Shown: in pieces, positions 35,050 to 43,852 of the stretch
How the letters are laid out: the number at the start of each line of letters is the position of its first letter
Numbering within the stretch: position 1 is the first letter of the stretch
NCBI RefSeq assembly: GCF_020405205.1
Contig: NZ_CP084469.1
Span: forward strand, 434,001 to 498,000
Length of the DNA stretch: 64,000 nt
Direction of reading: 5' to 3'
Source: Natrinema salinisoli
GTDB lineage: Archaea > Halobacteriota > Halobacteria > Halobacteriales > Natrialbaceae
Notes under the pieces: generated by a model
Seen by the model: the letters and a program-made list of their open reading frames with translations, nothing else
What the model was told of the DNA's origin: nothing
The model's database searches: none
Program-made: the position numbers and the translations under genes

Positions 35050-35968
35050 CTACTCGCCGGGCCGTCGCAATGAGCGAATAGAGTCCGCTTTCGTTTGTGA
35101 CGTATCACGCTGTTGCTTCCGGAGGCAACTCGATATACCGTCGGTTACTGCCTCAAATATCTACTTTCCTCGACCATCGAACGCCGTGTCGCGTTCCGAT
35201 ATGGGAACCAGCAGATATCGGATTCGTGGGGCCGTCTCCCGGAGAGATGCTGGAAATACGATGATCCTGAGTCGGTTCGGTCCATTCCATCGGGTAGGGT
35301 ATCGGTTGGGGAACGGTTGCTACCAGACGAATTCGATTTTACGGATACGTCGTTGCTACCGTAATTCGTCTCTCATACTGCCTGACTGTCCCAGGAACTC
35401 GCGTTCCGGTTGCGGTTTCATCCGGTGCTGTCACGTTCGGTCCGTTCGCTCGGAATGTGGCAATTGTACGGACCGATCACAACGTTCCAGCCAACTAGTT
35501 CGTCGGCCGATACGAGCGACGGAACCGGCCGGGGTCGCGCCGGTTGATCGTACACGACTACAGACTCTTTTACGGACTGTTGCCATGTGCATATCCGTCT
35601 TCTACTCAGTTCCGACGGACGTACAGGCACGGCTTCCGCCGATACACGGCGGCTAGCTGCCAGAGCTATTATTCCGCGGTACAAACGACATAATTCGCTG
35701 TTCCTCGTTCCGAACCGCATTGACCCTGTTTCTGATACTACTGGGGCCGTGATAGACCGCCGCGAATACGATTTTTAGAGGGTGAAACTGTCAGTAACCG
35801 TGTCTACCTAAAAACATCGAATCGGGCGTCACGAACGTCTTTCGAATGCCAGCACTCCAAGATCCTCCCAGACTGATTAAATTAATTGATACGGAAAGAA
35901 ACGGTCGGCGGCGTTTATTCGACAACTCGACTAACGTCCGTTCACCCCAACAGGGGTTTGAGAGAAAA
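35050..35968. other. 0.9-kb gene-free stretch
   Basis: Between folA and the first Tat gene lies the longest gene-free stretch of the window. It seems lower in GC than its neighbours, and open frames are short with compositions unlike local proteins (many Arg/Ser/Cys). I could not identify a protein, an inverted terminal repeat or an RNA gene. A decayed insertion or an untranslated RNA is possible. Confidence 0.5.
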
Positions 35969-36517
35969 ATGAGTGAACAAGACACGACAGGCGACTCGAG
36001 GCGGTCGTTCATGGCGAAGGGCGCCCTCGCGACAGGCGCACTGACGCTCGGAACGGGTGCCTTCGGGACAGCTACGGTCGGTGCACAGGAGAACGAAGTA
36101 GCGGTCTTCGCGTCGGGTTTCTTCCCCGGCGCGGAGTTCACCGTTCTCGACGAGCTCCAAACGAGCACGACAGTCGAGGTGTTACAGTTAGAAGGGGAAA
36201 CAGTTGACGAGATTTCCCAACCCGACGAGTGGACCGGGCATATCATCCGATACGAAATCGGATCGGAATCGGGAATCACGACGTTCATGTTCGTGCGCGG
36301 TGGGAGCTTGAGTGCCGGTGATAGTGGAACGATCGCCTCGGACGCATCGGTGCTAAGTCCCGATCTGAATCTCATAAACACGTCACTGAACGGTGATGAC
36401 GTTGAGACGGACGAGACGGACGAGACGGACGAGATGAACGAGACGGAAGAGACGGAAGAGACGGACGATAACGGTGTGGACGTGAATGTGACGACTGACG
36501 AGAACGGAGGTGAATAA
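35969..36517 (+). CDS. Tat-exported protein, paralogue 1 of tandem family
   Basis: The 182-residue protein has a Tat signal (DSRRSFMAKGALATGALTLGTGAFGTATVGAQ) and then a domain of about 90 residues: VAVFASGFFPGAEFTVLDEL, TTVEVLQLEGETVDEISQPDEWTGHIIRYE, MFVRGGSLSAGDSGTI and SPDLNLI. The C-terminus is a low-complexity (Asp-Glu-Thr)n tail encoded by GACGAGACG-type repeats. The domain recurs in the next two genes. I know no name for it. The start at 35969 follows the family Tat rule; the in-frame upstream ATG at 35846 would bury the signal. Confidence 0.82.
   Translation: MSEQDTTGDSRRSFMAKGALATGALTLGTGAFGTATVGAQENEVAVFASGFFPGAEFTVLDELQTSTTVEVLQLEGETVDEISQPDEWTGHIIRYEIGSESGITTFMFVRGGSLSAGDSGTIASDASVLSPDLNLINTSLNGDDVETDETDETDEMNETEETEETDDNGVDVNVTTDENGGE
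36506..36513 (+). promoter_or_regulatory. Shine-Dalgarno, paralogue 2
   Basis: GGAGGTGA lies 6 bases before the ATG at 36520 and overlaps the end of the upstream coding sequence. In this mostly leaderless genome it argues that paralogue 2 is translated from an internal site on the same mRNA. Confidence 0.7.
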
Positions 36518-36519
36518 CA

Positions 36520-36843
36520 ATGGTTCAAGATGATGGAACTGTCCTGGTGTACACGTACAATTTCGAAGCCGGCGAGAGCTTCGACGTCGTCTCGGAGCTC
36601 GAGACGTCTACGACGGTGCGGGCTCTGCAGACCGCCGAAGAAGAAACCGTCTCTGAAATCTCTCAGCCGGACGAATACAATGGTTACGTCATTCGATACC
36701 AAGTCGACGACGGACCACAGGGACCGACGGTCCTCATGTTCAGCCGTGATGCAACGTTCGATAGCGGTGATACCGGGACGCTTGGCGAAGATGCGCAGAT
36801 CTTCAGCACTGAACTGAATCTCATCGCAACGCCGTTGGATTAG
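36520..36843 (+). CDS. Paralogue 2 of tandem family, no signal peptide
   Basis: The 107-residue protein consists only of the domain seen in the upstream gene: VLVYTYNFEAGESFDVVSELETSTTVRALQ, SEISQPDEYNGYVIRYQVDD, MFSRDATFDSGDTGTLGEDAQIFSTELNLIATPLD. It has no signal peptide, so it would stay in the cytoplasm unless carried out with its partner. It starts 2 bases after the stop of paralogue 1, with a strong SD site. Confidence 0.85.
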   Translation: MVQDDGTVLVYTYNFEAGESFDVVSELETSTTVRALQTAEEETVSEISQPDEYNGYVIRYQVDDGPQGPTVLMFSRDATFDSGDTGTLGEDAQIFSTELNLIATPLD

Positions 36844-37004
36844 AGCTGCTCTCCCATTTTTAGCGACAGAGACCGATGACGCTTGCCACGGTTGCAACGG
36901 ATCGAACGCCGTACTGGTAGCGACGCGAGGACGATCGGGGACGAACGGAGTCGCGACCGCCGATGCGAGGGCAGCGAACCTGCACGCCGATACATCATCG
37001 ATAC

Positions 37005-37565
37005 ATGAAATCAAGCCAAGAGAGGAGCGGATCGACCGGATCTGACGGCCCACGGACCGATCCGACGACTGCTGCGACGAATCGGCGGTCGGACACCACC
37101 GGCGCAGCCGATCGTAATTCGTCCGAACTGCCCCGCTCAAACGACGCCGCCGACGCATGCTCGTCCGAAGGAGGGCCACCGGACGACGGCGACGCATCGG
37201 AACGATCCGTGCTGATACCGATGGACGGGTATCGGCCGGGGATGACAGTCCGCGTAGTCGATCGGTTACCGGCGCCGATCGTCGTCGAACTCCTCGAACT
37301 CCCGAACGACGAAACCGTTCCCGTCCTGACGCGACCTGACGAATACACCGGCTATGTCGTCCGATCCGAACCCGGTGGAACGCAAGTCTGGTCGACGGTG
37401 ATCGTATTTACGCGTGATTCGCTGGAGAGCGGTGCGTGCTACGCGTTCGACGTCGGTGCGCAGGTGTTCAGCACGCAATTGTACCTCTTTGAGACGACGG
37501 CCCGTCGCATCGGCTCGACCGATTCGGCACCCGACGGGAACGACGGCGAGTGTAGTAGCAACTGA
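37005..37565 (+). CDS. Paralogue 3 of tandem family, long polar N-terminus
   Basis: Residues about 75-170 of this roughly 186-residue protein again carry the domain: VLIPMDGYRPGMTVRVVDRLPAPIVVELLELPNDETVPVLTRPDEYTGYVVRSE, VIVFTRDSLESG and AQVFSTQLYLFET. The N-terminal 70 residues are Ser/Thr/Asp-rich and probably disordered. There is no Tat or Sec signal. It is more diverged than the other two (it has lost the hydrophobic LNLI ending). A start at 36963 is also possible. Confidence 0.75.
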   Translation: MKSSQERSGSTGSDGPRTDPTTAATNRRSDTTGAADRNSSELPRSNDAADACSSEGGPPDDGDASERSVLIPMDGYRPGMTVRVVDRLPAPIVVELLELPNDETVPVLTRPDEYTGYVVRSEPGGTQVWSTVIVFTRDSLESGACYAFDVGAQVFSTQLYLFETTARRIGSTDSAPDGNDGECSSN

Positions 37566-37700
37566 AAGTCAATGCACACCTACTCGCACGACTCCGTCGC
37601 GATTTGTGTGTGAATCGTTTCGGTTGCTACTATAGCGACGGACTGCGATCGACCGTCCGATTCGAGAGCGATCTGACCGTCGCGTCCGGTGAGCCCGTGT

Positions 37701-37708
37701 CTTTTACC
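37701..37708 (+). promoter_or_regulatory. TATA box, DUF255 protein
   Basis: CTTTTACC is centred 27 bases before the ATG at 37731, supporting that start. Confidence 0.55.
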
Positions 37709-37730
37709 GACCGCAGCCATAGGCTCCGAC

Positions 37731-39926
37731 ATGGATTCCCCAACGCAGCGCAACCGGCTCGAGGAAGAAGAGAGCCCGTATCTGCGCCAGCACGCGGACA
37801 ACCCGGTCAACTGGCAGCCATGGGACGAACAGGCCCTCGACGCTGCCAAGGAACGCGACGTGCCGATTTTCCTCTCGATCGGCTACTCGGCGTGTCACTG
37901 GTGTCACGTCATGGAGGAGGAGAGCTTCGAAGACGAAGCGGTCGCCGACGTGCTCAACGAGAACTTCGTCCCGATCAAGGTCGACCGCGAGGAGCGCCCG
38001 GACGTCGACAGCATCTACATGACCGTCTGCCAGCTCGTGACTGGGCAGGGCGGCTGGCCGCTCTCGGCGTGGCTCACCCCCGAGGGCAAGCCCTTCTTCA
38101 TCGGGACCTACTTCCCGCCCGAGGGGAAACGCGGCCAGCCCGGCTTTCTCGACCTCTGTGAGCGCATCAGCGACTCCTGGGGGAGCGACGAGGACCGCCC
38201 CGAGATGGAGACCCGCGCCGAGCAGTGGACCGACGCCGCGAAAGACCGGCTCGAGGAGACGCCGGACGCAGCGGAGGTCGATGCTCCCGGGTCTGCGGGC
38301 CCGCCCTCGAGCGACGTCCTCGAGACGGCCGCGGACGCGATTCTCCGCAGTGCCGACCGCCAGTACGGCGGCTTCGGGTCGGGTGGACCGAAGTTCCCGC
38401 AGCCCTCTCGTCTGCGCGTGCTCGCCAGAGCGTACGATCGAACCGGTCGAGAGGAGTGTCTCGAGGTGTTCGAGGAGGCCCTCGACGCGATGGCCGCGGG
38501 CGGACTCTACGACCACGTCGGCGGCGGTTTCCACCGCTACTGCGTCGACCGGGACTGGACCGTGCCCCACTTCGAGAAGATGCTGTACGACAACGCCGAG
38601 ATCCCGCGAGCCTTCCTGTCGGGCTACCAGCTGACGGGTCAGGATCGCTACGCGACGGTCGTCTCGGAGACCCTCGCATTCGTCGACCGGGAGCTGACCC
38701 ACGACGAGGGCGGCTTCTTCAGTACCCTCGACGCTCAGAGCGAGTCACCCGAGACCGGCGAGCGCGAGGAGGGGGCTTTCTACGTCTGGACGCCCGACGA
38801 AGTACGCGAGGTCCTCGAGAACGAGACCGACGCGAGCCTCTTCGGCGCGCGCTACGACATTTCCGAGTCGGGCAACTTCGAGGGTCGGAATCAGCCCAAC
38901 CGCGTGGCCCGGGTGTCGGAACTCGCCGCCCAGTTCGATCTCGAGGAGAGCGAGATCCTGAAGCGACTCGACTCCGCCCGCCAGCAGCTGTTCGAAGCCC
39001 GCGAGGAACGTCCGCGGCCCGACCGCGACGAGAAGGTGCTCGCCGGCTGGAACGGCCTGATGATCTCCACGTACGCCGAGGCCGCGCTGGTACTCGGCGA
39101 GGACGAGTACGCCGAGACCGCCGTCGACGCCCTCGAGTTCGTTCGCGACCGCCTCTGGGACGACGACGAACAGCGGCTCTCGCGGCGATACAAGGATGGG
39201 GACGTCAAGGTCGACGGCTACCTCGAGGACTACGCCTTCCTCGCACGCGGTGCGCTCGATTGCTATCAGGCCACCGGCGAGGTCGACCACCTCGCGTTCG
39301 CCCTCGAATTGGCACGCGTCATCGAGGCCGAGTTCTGGGACCCGGACCAGGGGACGCTCTACTTCACGCCGGAGAGCGGCGAGTCGCTCGTGACGCGCCC
39401 GCAGGAACTGGGGGACCAGTCGACGCCCTCCGCGACCGGCGTGGCGGTCGAAACGCTGCTCGCGCTCGACGCCTTCGCTGCCGATGACTTCGAGGAAATC
39501 GCCGCTACCGTCCTCGAGACCCACGCGAACACTATCGAGGCGAGCGCGATCGAGCACGCGACGCTCTGTCTCGCCGCCGATCGACTCGCGGCCGGCGCGC
39601 TCGAAGTGACGGTTGCCTCCGACGACCTCCCCGACGAGTGGCGCGATCGGTTCGCGTCGCAGTATCTGCCCGACCGACTCTTCGCGCTGCGCCCGCCGAC
39701 CGAAGACGGGCTCGAGAGCTGGCTCGATCAGCTGGAGCTCGAGGATGCGCCCGCGATTTGGGCTGGCCGAGAGGCGCGCGACGACGAACCGACGCTGTAC
39801 GTCTGCCGCGATCGGACGTGTTCCCCGCCGACCCACGACGTCGAGGAGGCCCTCGAGTGGCTCGGTGAGAACGGCGGCTCCGTCGGCTCGAGCGAGACGA
39901 TAGACGAATCGGGGAGTCCGTTCTAG
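37731..39926 (+). CDS. DUF255 thioredoxin-domain protein (YyaL/SPATA20 family)
   Basis: The 731-residue protein begins RLEEEESPYLRQHADNPVNWQPW, the DUF255 thioredoxin-like domain, with CxxC in SACHWCHVMEEESF and GGWPLSAWLTPEGKPF. The remainder is an (alpha/alpha)6-barrel similar to N-acylglucosamine 2-epimerases (YDHVGGGFHRYCVDRDWTVPHFEKMLYDNAE, WNGLMISTYAEAALVL). Human SPATA20 and bacterial YyaL share this layout; the biochemical role is not settled. The start at 37731 fits the family and a TATA box. Confidence 0.93.
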   Translation: MDSPTQRNRLEEEESPYLRQHADNPVNWQPWDEQALDAAKERDVPIFLSIGYSACHWCHVMEEESFEDEAVADVLNENFVPIKVDREERPDVDSIYMTVCQLVTGQGGWPLSAWLTPEGKPFFIGTYFPPEGKRGQPGFLDLCERISDSWGSDEDRPEMETRAEQWTDAAKDRLEETPDAAEVDAPGSAGPPSSDVLETAADAILRSADRQYGGFGSGGPKFPQPSRLRVLARAYDRTGREECLEVFEEALDAMAAGGLYDHVGGGFHRYCVDRDWTVPHFEKMLYDNAEIPRAFLSGYQLTGQDRYATVVSETLAFVDRELTHDEGGFFSTLDAQSESPETGEREEGAFYVWTPDEVREVLENETDASLFGARYDISESGNFEGRNQPNRVARVSELAAQFDLEESEILKRLDSARQQLFEAREERPRPDRDEKVLAGWNGLMISTYAEAALVLGEDEYAETAVDALEFVRDRLWDDDEQRLSRRYKDGDVKVDGYLEDYAFLARGALDCYQATGEVDHLAFALELARVIEAEFWDPDQGTLYFTPESGESLVTRPQELGDQSTPSATGVAVETLLALDAFAADDFEEIAATVLETHANTIEASAIEHATLCLAADRLAAGALEVTVASDDLPDEWRDRFASQYLPDRLFALRPPTEDGLESWLDQLELEDAPAIWAGREARDDEPTLYVCRDRTCSPPTHDVEEALEWLGENGGSVGSSETIDESGSPF

Positions 39927-40036
39927 CGTCAGCGGTCGGAATTTCCCTCTCGAGACGATATGTCGTAGCGAAAGCTCTGCCGTTCAGAGACGGGTCGGAC
40001 ATTGATTACGCTGGGCTTGTGAGTGGACAGTACTCG

Positions 40037-40240
40037 ATGAGCAAATCGATTCAGTTCTCCGACGCGTTCTATCAGCATATCGCGTCTCACAACCGCGATG
40101 ACGAATCAATAGAGGAGACGCTCCGACGGCTCATCGGCGGTCCAAACCCCGACGCGGTCAGCGGAATCCTCTCCGCCGAAACTGCAGCAACGATGCGGGA
40201 ACAGCTATCCGAATCATCCGAGAACGGCCTCGATGAGTAA
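40037..40240 (+). CDS. VapB-type antitoxin, orphan
   Basis: The 67-residue protein begins KSIQFSDAFYQHIASHNRDDESIEETLRRLIGG, matching the haloarchaeal VapB-like/DUF7557 family that usually pairs with a PIN toxin. No toxin gene follows; the next feature is a convergent thioredoxin gene. An upstream GTG at 40019 is possible, but the ATG is the common family start. Confidence 0.7.
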   Translation: MSKSIQFSDAFYQHIASHNRDDESIEETLRRLIGGPNPDAVSGILSAETAATMREQLSESSENGLDE

Positions 40241-40285
40241 CCAGTGTGTCGGAACGACTCGAGAGAGTCGGTTCGAATCGACGAA

Positions 40286-40660
40286 TTACGACAGTTCCGC
40301 TTCGATTTCCTCAGCCAACCAGACCGCCGGCGGCACGTCCTCTTCCTCGACGAAGCGGGTGATCTCCGCGCCCTCGTCGTTTTCGACGACGATCGTCGGA
40401 ATGTACTCGATGCCGTACTCCTCAACGCCCGGACCCTGCTTGTCCTGATCCAGACTGAACTCCTGGATTCGGTCGTCGGGAACGTCGGCCGCCTCGAGTG
40501 CCGCACCGAAGTCGGGCAACAGAGCACGACAGTCCTTGCACCAGTCGCCGGCCCAAATCTTGTACACCAGTTCGCCGCCGCGCGCTGCGAGCGTGTCGAC
40601 CGCTTCCTCGTAGGACGCGGCGTCCCACGTGGGGTTCGGCCGCATGGTCTCGAGACTCAT
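40286..40660 (-). CDS. Thioredoxin family protein
   Basis: The 124-residue protein has a thioredoxin fold with the active site WAGDWCKDCRALLPDF (CxxC = CKDC) and the cis-proline loop IEYIPTIVVENDEG. It is cytoplasmic, has no signal peptide, and probably reduces disulphides. The start at 40660 (MSLETMRPN) was chosen; the frame upstream looks like random coding. Confidence 0.9.
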   Translation of the reverse strand: MSLETMRPNPTWDAASYEEAVDTLAARGGELVYKIWAGDWCKDCRALLPDFGAALEAADVPDDRIQEFSLDQDKQGPGVEEYGIEYIPTIVVENDEGAEITRFVEEEDVPPAVWLAEEIEAELS

Positions 40661-40761
40661 ACACCCAGGTTGGGCATCGGACGGCTTAACCGCGGTGCTT
40701 CGAGAGCGGGTGCGACTCGACGGGGCTCGAGGGAGATCGAGCCATCGAGGCGAACGGAGGC

Positions 40762-41091
40762 TCACTCGAACGTCTGAAATTCGACCGTCCGTCCTTCGGG
40801 ATCTGACGCGAAAAACTGGTAGATGTCGTACGTGTCGTTGAACTGCGGTTCGCCGTCGGCCCGATCGGCCAGCTGTTCGTACCGTTCGTCGACGCCATCG
40901 CGATCGTCGAAGACGAACGTGACGATCCCCTCGGTATCCGCGCAATCCCTGTCGCAGAATCCGAACCGAAACGCGCCCGCCTCGAGGATGGTACAATCCG
41001 GCTGCTCGAGCCAGACCTCGGCTCCGAGCGAGCGGTAAAAGTCGATCACGTCGTCGTGGCGCTCCGTCCGAAAGAACACGATTCCGTCCAT
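40762..41091 (-). CDS. VOC (glyoxalase/bleomycin-resistance) domain protein
   Basis: The 109-residue protein is a single VOC domain: IVFFRTERHDDVIDFYRSLGAEVWLEQPDCTILEAGAFRFGFC, then YQFFASDPEGRTVEFQTFE at the end, with the conserved metal-ligand-type Glu. Such proteins bind a metal and often handle small electrophiles; the substrate is unknown. The start at 41091 avoids 53 low-quality upstream residues. Confidence 0.88.
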   Translation of the reverse strand: MDGIVFFRTERHDDVIDFYRSLGAEVWLEQPDCTILEAGAFRFGFCDRDCADTEGIVTFVFDDRDGVDERYEQLADRADGEPQFNDTYDIYQFFASDPEGRTVEFQTFE

Positions 41092-41219
41092 ACCGGCTGG
41101 TTGCGGCACAGGGTCAAAAAACTTCAAACGGGTATCGCGTTCGGCTCGATCAGTGACGCTGACGGTACCCCCATGATTCGGTCCGACACACCGGCACGTC
41201 CTGCCGAGGTCCCGCACGG

Positions 41220-41226
41220 GTTTACG
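41220..41226 (+). promoter_or_regulatory. TATA box, cysM
   Basis: GTTTACG is centred 27 bases before the ATG at 41250, consistent with a leaderless transcript. Confidence 0.5.
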
Positions 41227-41249
41227 TCTCGAACACCTACAGCGGGCCA

Positions 41250-42233
41250 ATGAAAGGGAGCATCCTGGACACCATCGGCTCGCCGCTCGTCCAGGTCGAC
41301 TCGCCGGAGGGAGCGACTGTCGCCGCGAAAGTCGAATCGTTCAACCCCGGCGGATCGGCCAAGGACCGGCCGGCCCGCGAGATGATCCGGGCCGCCGAAC
41401 GCGACGGGCTGATCGAACCCGGCGACTGGCTCGTCGAACCGACCAGCGGGAACACCGGAATCGGCCTCGCGCTCGTCGCCGCCGCCCGCGACTACGATCT
41501 GACCATCGTCATGCCCGCCTCGAAATCCAAGGAACGCCAGCAGATCATGTCGGCCTACGGGGCCGATCTCGAACTGGTCGACGGCGAGATGGCAGACGCC
41601 CGCGCTCGCGCCGAGGAACTCGAGGAGGAGGGTGCAGTCCAGCTCGGCCAGTTCGAGAACCCCGCGAACCCGCAGGCGCACTATCAGACGACCGGCGAGG
41701 AGATCGTCGAACAGGTCGGCGACCGCGAGGTCGATGCCCTCGTCGCCGGCGTCGGGACCGGCGGCACGATATCCGGAATCGGGCGGCGTCTCCGGGAGGA
41801 GTTTCCCGACATCGAGATCGCCGCCGTCGAGCCGGCCAGAAACGCCGTCCTCTCGACTGGCGAAGCGGGTCACGACGAGTTCCAGGGGATGGGCCCCGGC
41901 TTCATCAGCGACAACCTCGATCTCGACTTGCTTGATCGCGTCGAGACGGTCAAACTCGAGGACGCCGAGGAGGAGTGTCGCCGCCTCGCACGCGAGGAGG
42001 GAATTCTCGTCGGCCAGTCCAGCGGCGCAACGAGTCTCGTCTCCCAGCGGATCGCACGAGAGATCGCCGACCCCGACGTCACGTGCCCCGAGGTGCCGAC
42101 CGCGTTCGACGAGGGACGACAGTCGGCCTCGCCCGAGACCGACGGTGGACAGGCGGCCGACGATTGCCCGCTGGTCGTCACCGTCTTCTGGGACAGCGGC
42201 GAACGGTATCTCTCGACCGGGCTCTTCGACTGA
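41250..42233 (+). CDS. cysM: Cysteine synthase, CysM-type
   Basis: The PLP enzyme makes cysteine from O-acetylserine (or a phospho/acetyl relative) and sulphide. The 327-residue protein has the PLP-lysine motif SFNPGGSAKDRPAREM, the substrate loop VEPTSGNTGIGLAL, the phosphate-binding GVGTGGTISGIGRRL, and the VGQSSGATSLVSQRIA Ser site. A haloarchaeal insertion near residues 280-310 (TFDEGRQSASPETDGGQAA-like) precedes the terminal strand VVTVFWDSGERYLSTGLFD. Confidence 0.93.
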   Translation: MKGSILDTIGSPLVQVDSPEGATVAAKVESFNPGGSAKDRPAREMIRAAERDGLIEPGDWLVEPTSGNTGIGLALVAAARDYDLTIVMPASKSKERQQIMSAYGADLELVDGEMADARARAEELEEEGAVQLGQFENPANPQAHYQTTGEEIVEQVGDREVDALVAGVGTGGTISGIGRRLREEFPDIEIAAVEPARNAVLSTGEAGHDEFQGMGPGFISDNLDLDLLDRVETVKLEDAEEECRRLAREEGILVGQSSGATSLVSQRIAREIADPDVTCPEVPTAFDEGRQSASPETDGGQAADDCPLVVTVFWDSGERYLSTGLFD

Positions 42234-42379
42234 TCGGACTTCGTTTTCGACGTTCTATCGGCCGTTATCGCCCGTTCTATTCGCTCCATGCGGAGAATCG
42301 GTTCCGGATCTCCCTAACGAAAACGACTCTTTTACCTTCCAGAATACACTTTAATCATCGCATCGTATCGTGAATCGGG

Positions 42380-43060
42380 ATGACATGTCCCTCCAGACGA
42401 ACGGTGCTGAGCGGAGCCGGGTCCATACTCGCGCTCTCGGCAGGCTGTCTCTCAGACGACACTAACAACGGATCGAACGGTAACGGAAACGGCGATTCGG
42501 ACGGAAACGGCGGCGGCAACGGCGATAGTGACGAGGGATCGACCGACGGTGACGACACCGATGCGGAATCGACTCCGCCCGAGAAACTGGCGGGGCACGA
42601 AACCCACGCGTTCCAGTCTCCGGACCGGTCGGAATCGCCGGCGGCGTCCCTGTTTATCGAGCGCACCGGCGCCGAAGATTGGCTCGACAAGCGGGAAGAA
42701 ACACCGGACGCACTGTCCGAATTCGTCGAGGCAACCGACTTCGAGACGTCGGTCCTGGTGTCCCTCGAGGCCGGCGCGCCCAACCCCTGCCACGAGCTGG
42801 CCCTCGAATCGATCGACGTCGACGAGAACGAGGACGGGGACGACGCGCTCGCCCTCGAGGCCGCGGTTCGAGAGGAATCGGACGATGACGAGGCCTGTAT
42901 CACGCAGGAGGTGACCGTCGGCCGCCTCGTTCGAGCGACGTTCGAATCCGAGCGACTAACGACGGTGTCCGCGAGTATCGTCGACAGAAACGGTCAGAGC
43001 CACGGGATCGGAATCGCGAGCGACAGCACATCTGCGAGCGCGAGCGATAGCGAGGAGTAA
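42380..43060 (+). CDS. Tat lipoprotein of unknown function
   Basis: The 226-residue protein begins SRRTVLSGAGSILALSAGCLSD, a twin-arginine signal ending in a lipobox (Ala-Gly-Cys), so the mature protein would be tethered to the membrane by the cysteine at about residue 23. A 40-residue Asn/Gly/Asp/Ser linker follows, then a compact domain (ETHAFQSPDRSESPAASLFIERTGAEDWL, FETSVLVSLEAGAPNPCHELALESIDV, ITQEVTVGRLVRATFE). Two cysteines in the domain could pair. Function unknown. Confidence 0.85.
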   Translation: MTCPSRRTVLSGAGSILALSAGCLSDDTNNGSNGNGNGDSDGNGGGNGDSDEGSTDGDDTDAESTPPEKLAGHETHAFQSPDRSESPAASLFIERTGAEDWLDKREETPDALSEFVEATDFETSVLVSLEAGAPNPCHELALESIDVDENEDGDDALALEAAVREESDDDEACITQEVTVGRLVRATFESERLTTVSASIVDRNGQSHGIGIASDSTSASASDSEE

Positions 43061-43131
43061 CCGGCAACTGCGAATCGGTCCTCCGTCTCGATCGCCGGTG
43101 TTCGTGCGATCGCCCCCGATCGGGAGCCGCG

Positions 43132-43743
43132 TCAGGGAGTATATTCGGATTCAGTGAGGCGGACGATGAGCGTTTCCTCGACGTCTCGGAGATCGTATTC
43201 GGGAAGTTCGCCGTCGGTTCGGCGCACGTACAGCGGTTCGACGAGCCGATGCGTCGGCTCGGCGACGCCCGGCCGGTCGGCGTCGCTCGAGTCGTCCGCG
43301 CCCGCCGACGGTTCGCCGTCCCCCGCGGAGTCGGTCGTCCCGCTCGGGTCGTCGTCCGGCCCCCGATTCGAGTCGACGGCTCCGGCAGGGGTGTTGGGCT
43401 CCGGGTCAACTCGCTCGAGTCCGTACAGCTTGCAGAATTCGTCGGTTTCGTCGGGCTCGACGTCGCCGTTTCGGAGCTGCGTCGCCAGCGGCCGCGAGAG
43501 CCACTCGTCGTCGCTGATGCTCGGTTCCTGGACGAGGACCTCGTTGACGAACCGGGTGAGATACCAGTTGAGGTCGTTCAGCAGCGAGACGGCAGCGCCG
43601 ATGCTCACCGTCCGGACGGCGAGGGAGTTCTCGAACGGCCGCTCCAGATCGTAGGTCGCCAGCGCTTCGCGAGCCGTTTCGCGGGAGAGTAGCTCGTACT
43701 GGAGGTTGGTCCCGGCCTCGCCGATGAGACAGACGCGGGTCAC
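43132..43743 (-). CDS. DUF5804 family haloarchaeal protein
   Basis: The 203-residue protein matches the haloarchaeal DUF5804 pattern: MTRVCLIGEAGTNLQYELLSRETAREALATYDLERPF, then SIGAAVSLLNDLNWYLTRFVNEVLVQEPSISDDEWLSRPLATQLRNG, and EFCKLYGLERV. A disordered Asp/Ser/Gly linker (about 115-160) separates this from a short beta ending (PLYVRRTDGELPEYDLRDVEETLIVRLTESE). Function unknown. Confidence 0.82.
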   Translation of the reverse strand: MTRVCLIGEAGTNLQYELLSRETAREALATYDLERPFENSLAVRTVSIGAAVSLLNDLNWYLTRFVNEVLVQEPSISDDEWLSRPLATQLRNGDVEPDETDEFCKLYGLERVDPEPNTPAGAVDSNRGPDDDPSGTTDSAGDGEPSAGADDSSDADRPGVAEPTHRLVEPLYVRRTDGELPEYDLRDVEETLIVRLTESEYTP

Positions 43744-43852
43744 TACTGTGTGGTCGGAGCGACGGTGTAATGTCGGTTTCGGCTTCTAGATGGGTTCCCC
43801 GGTAGGTCAGGCTTCTGTCGTAACACGAATCGATCCGGGACCGCGACCGTAG

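Noticed and set aside
36401-36470. Possible CRISPR or tandem repeat array
   Set aside because: The units are 9 bases with no spacers and are in frame inside a coding sequence, so it is a coding repeat tract.
35791-37197. Minus-strand frame of 468 codons
   Set aside because: It is antisense to three related genes that share a domain, show a Tat signal and have an SD site; the frame itself has no family match.
40262-40285. T-loop-like GGTTCGAATCGACG, possible tRNA
   Set aside because: No anticodon or acceptor stem could be folded around it; it lies next to the thioredoxin stop.
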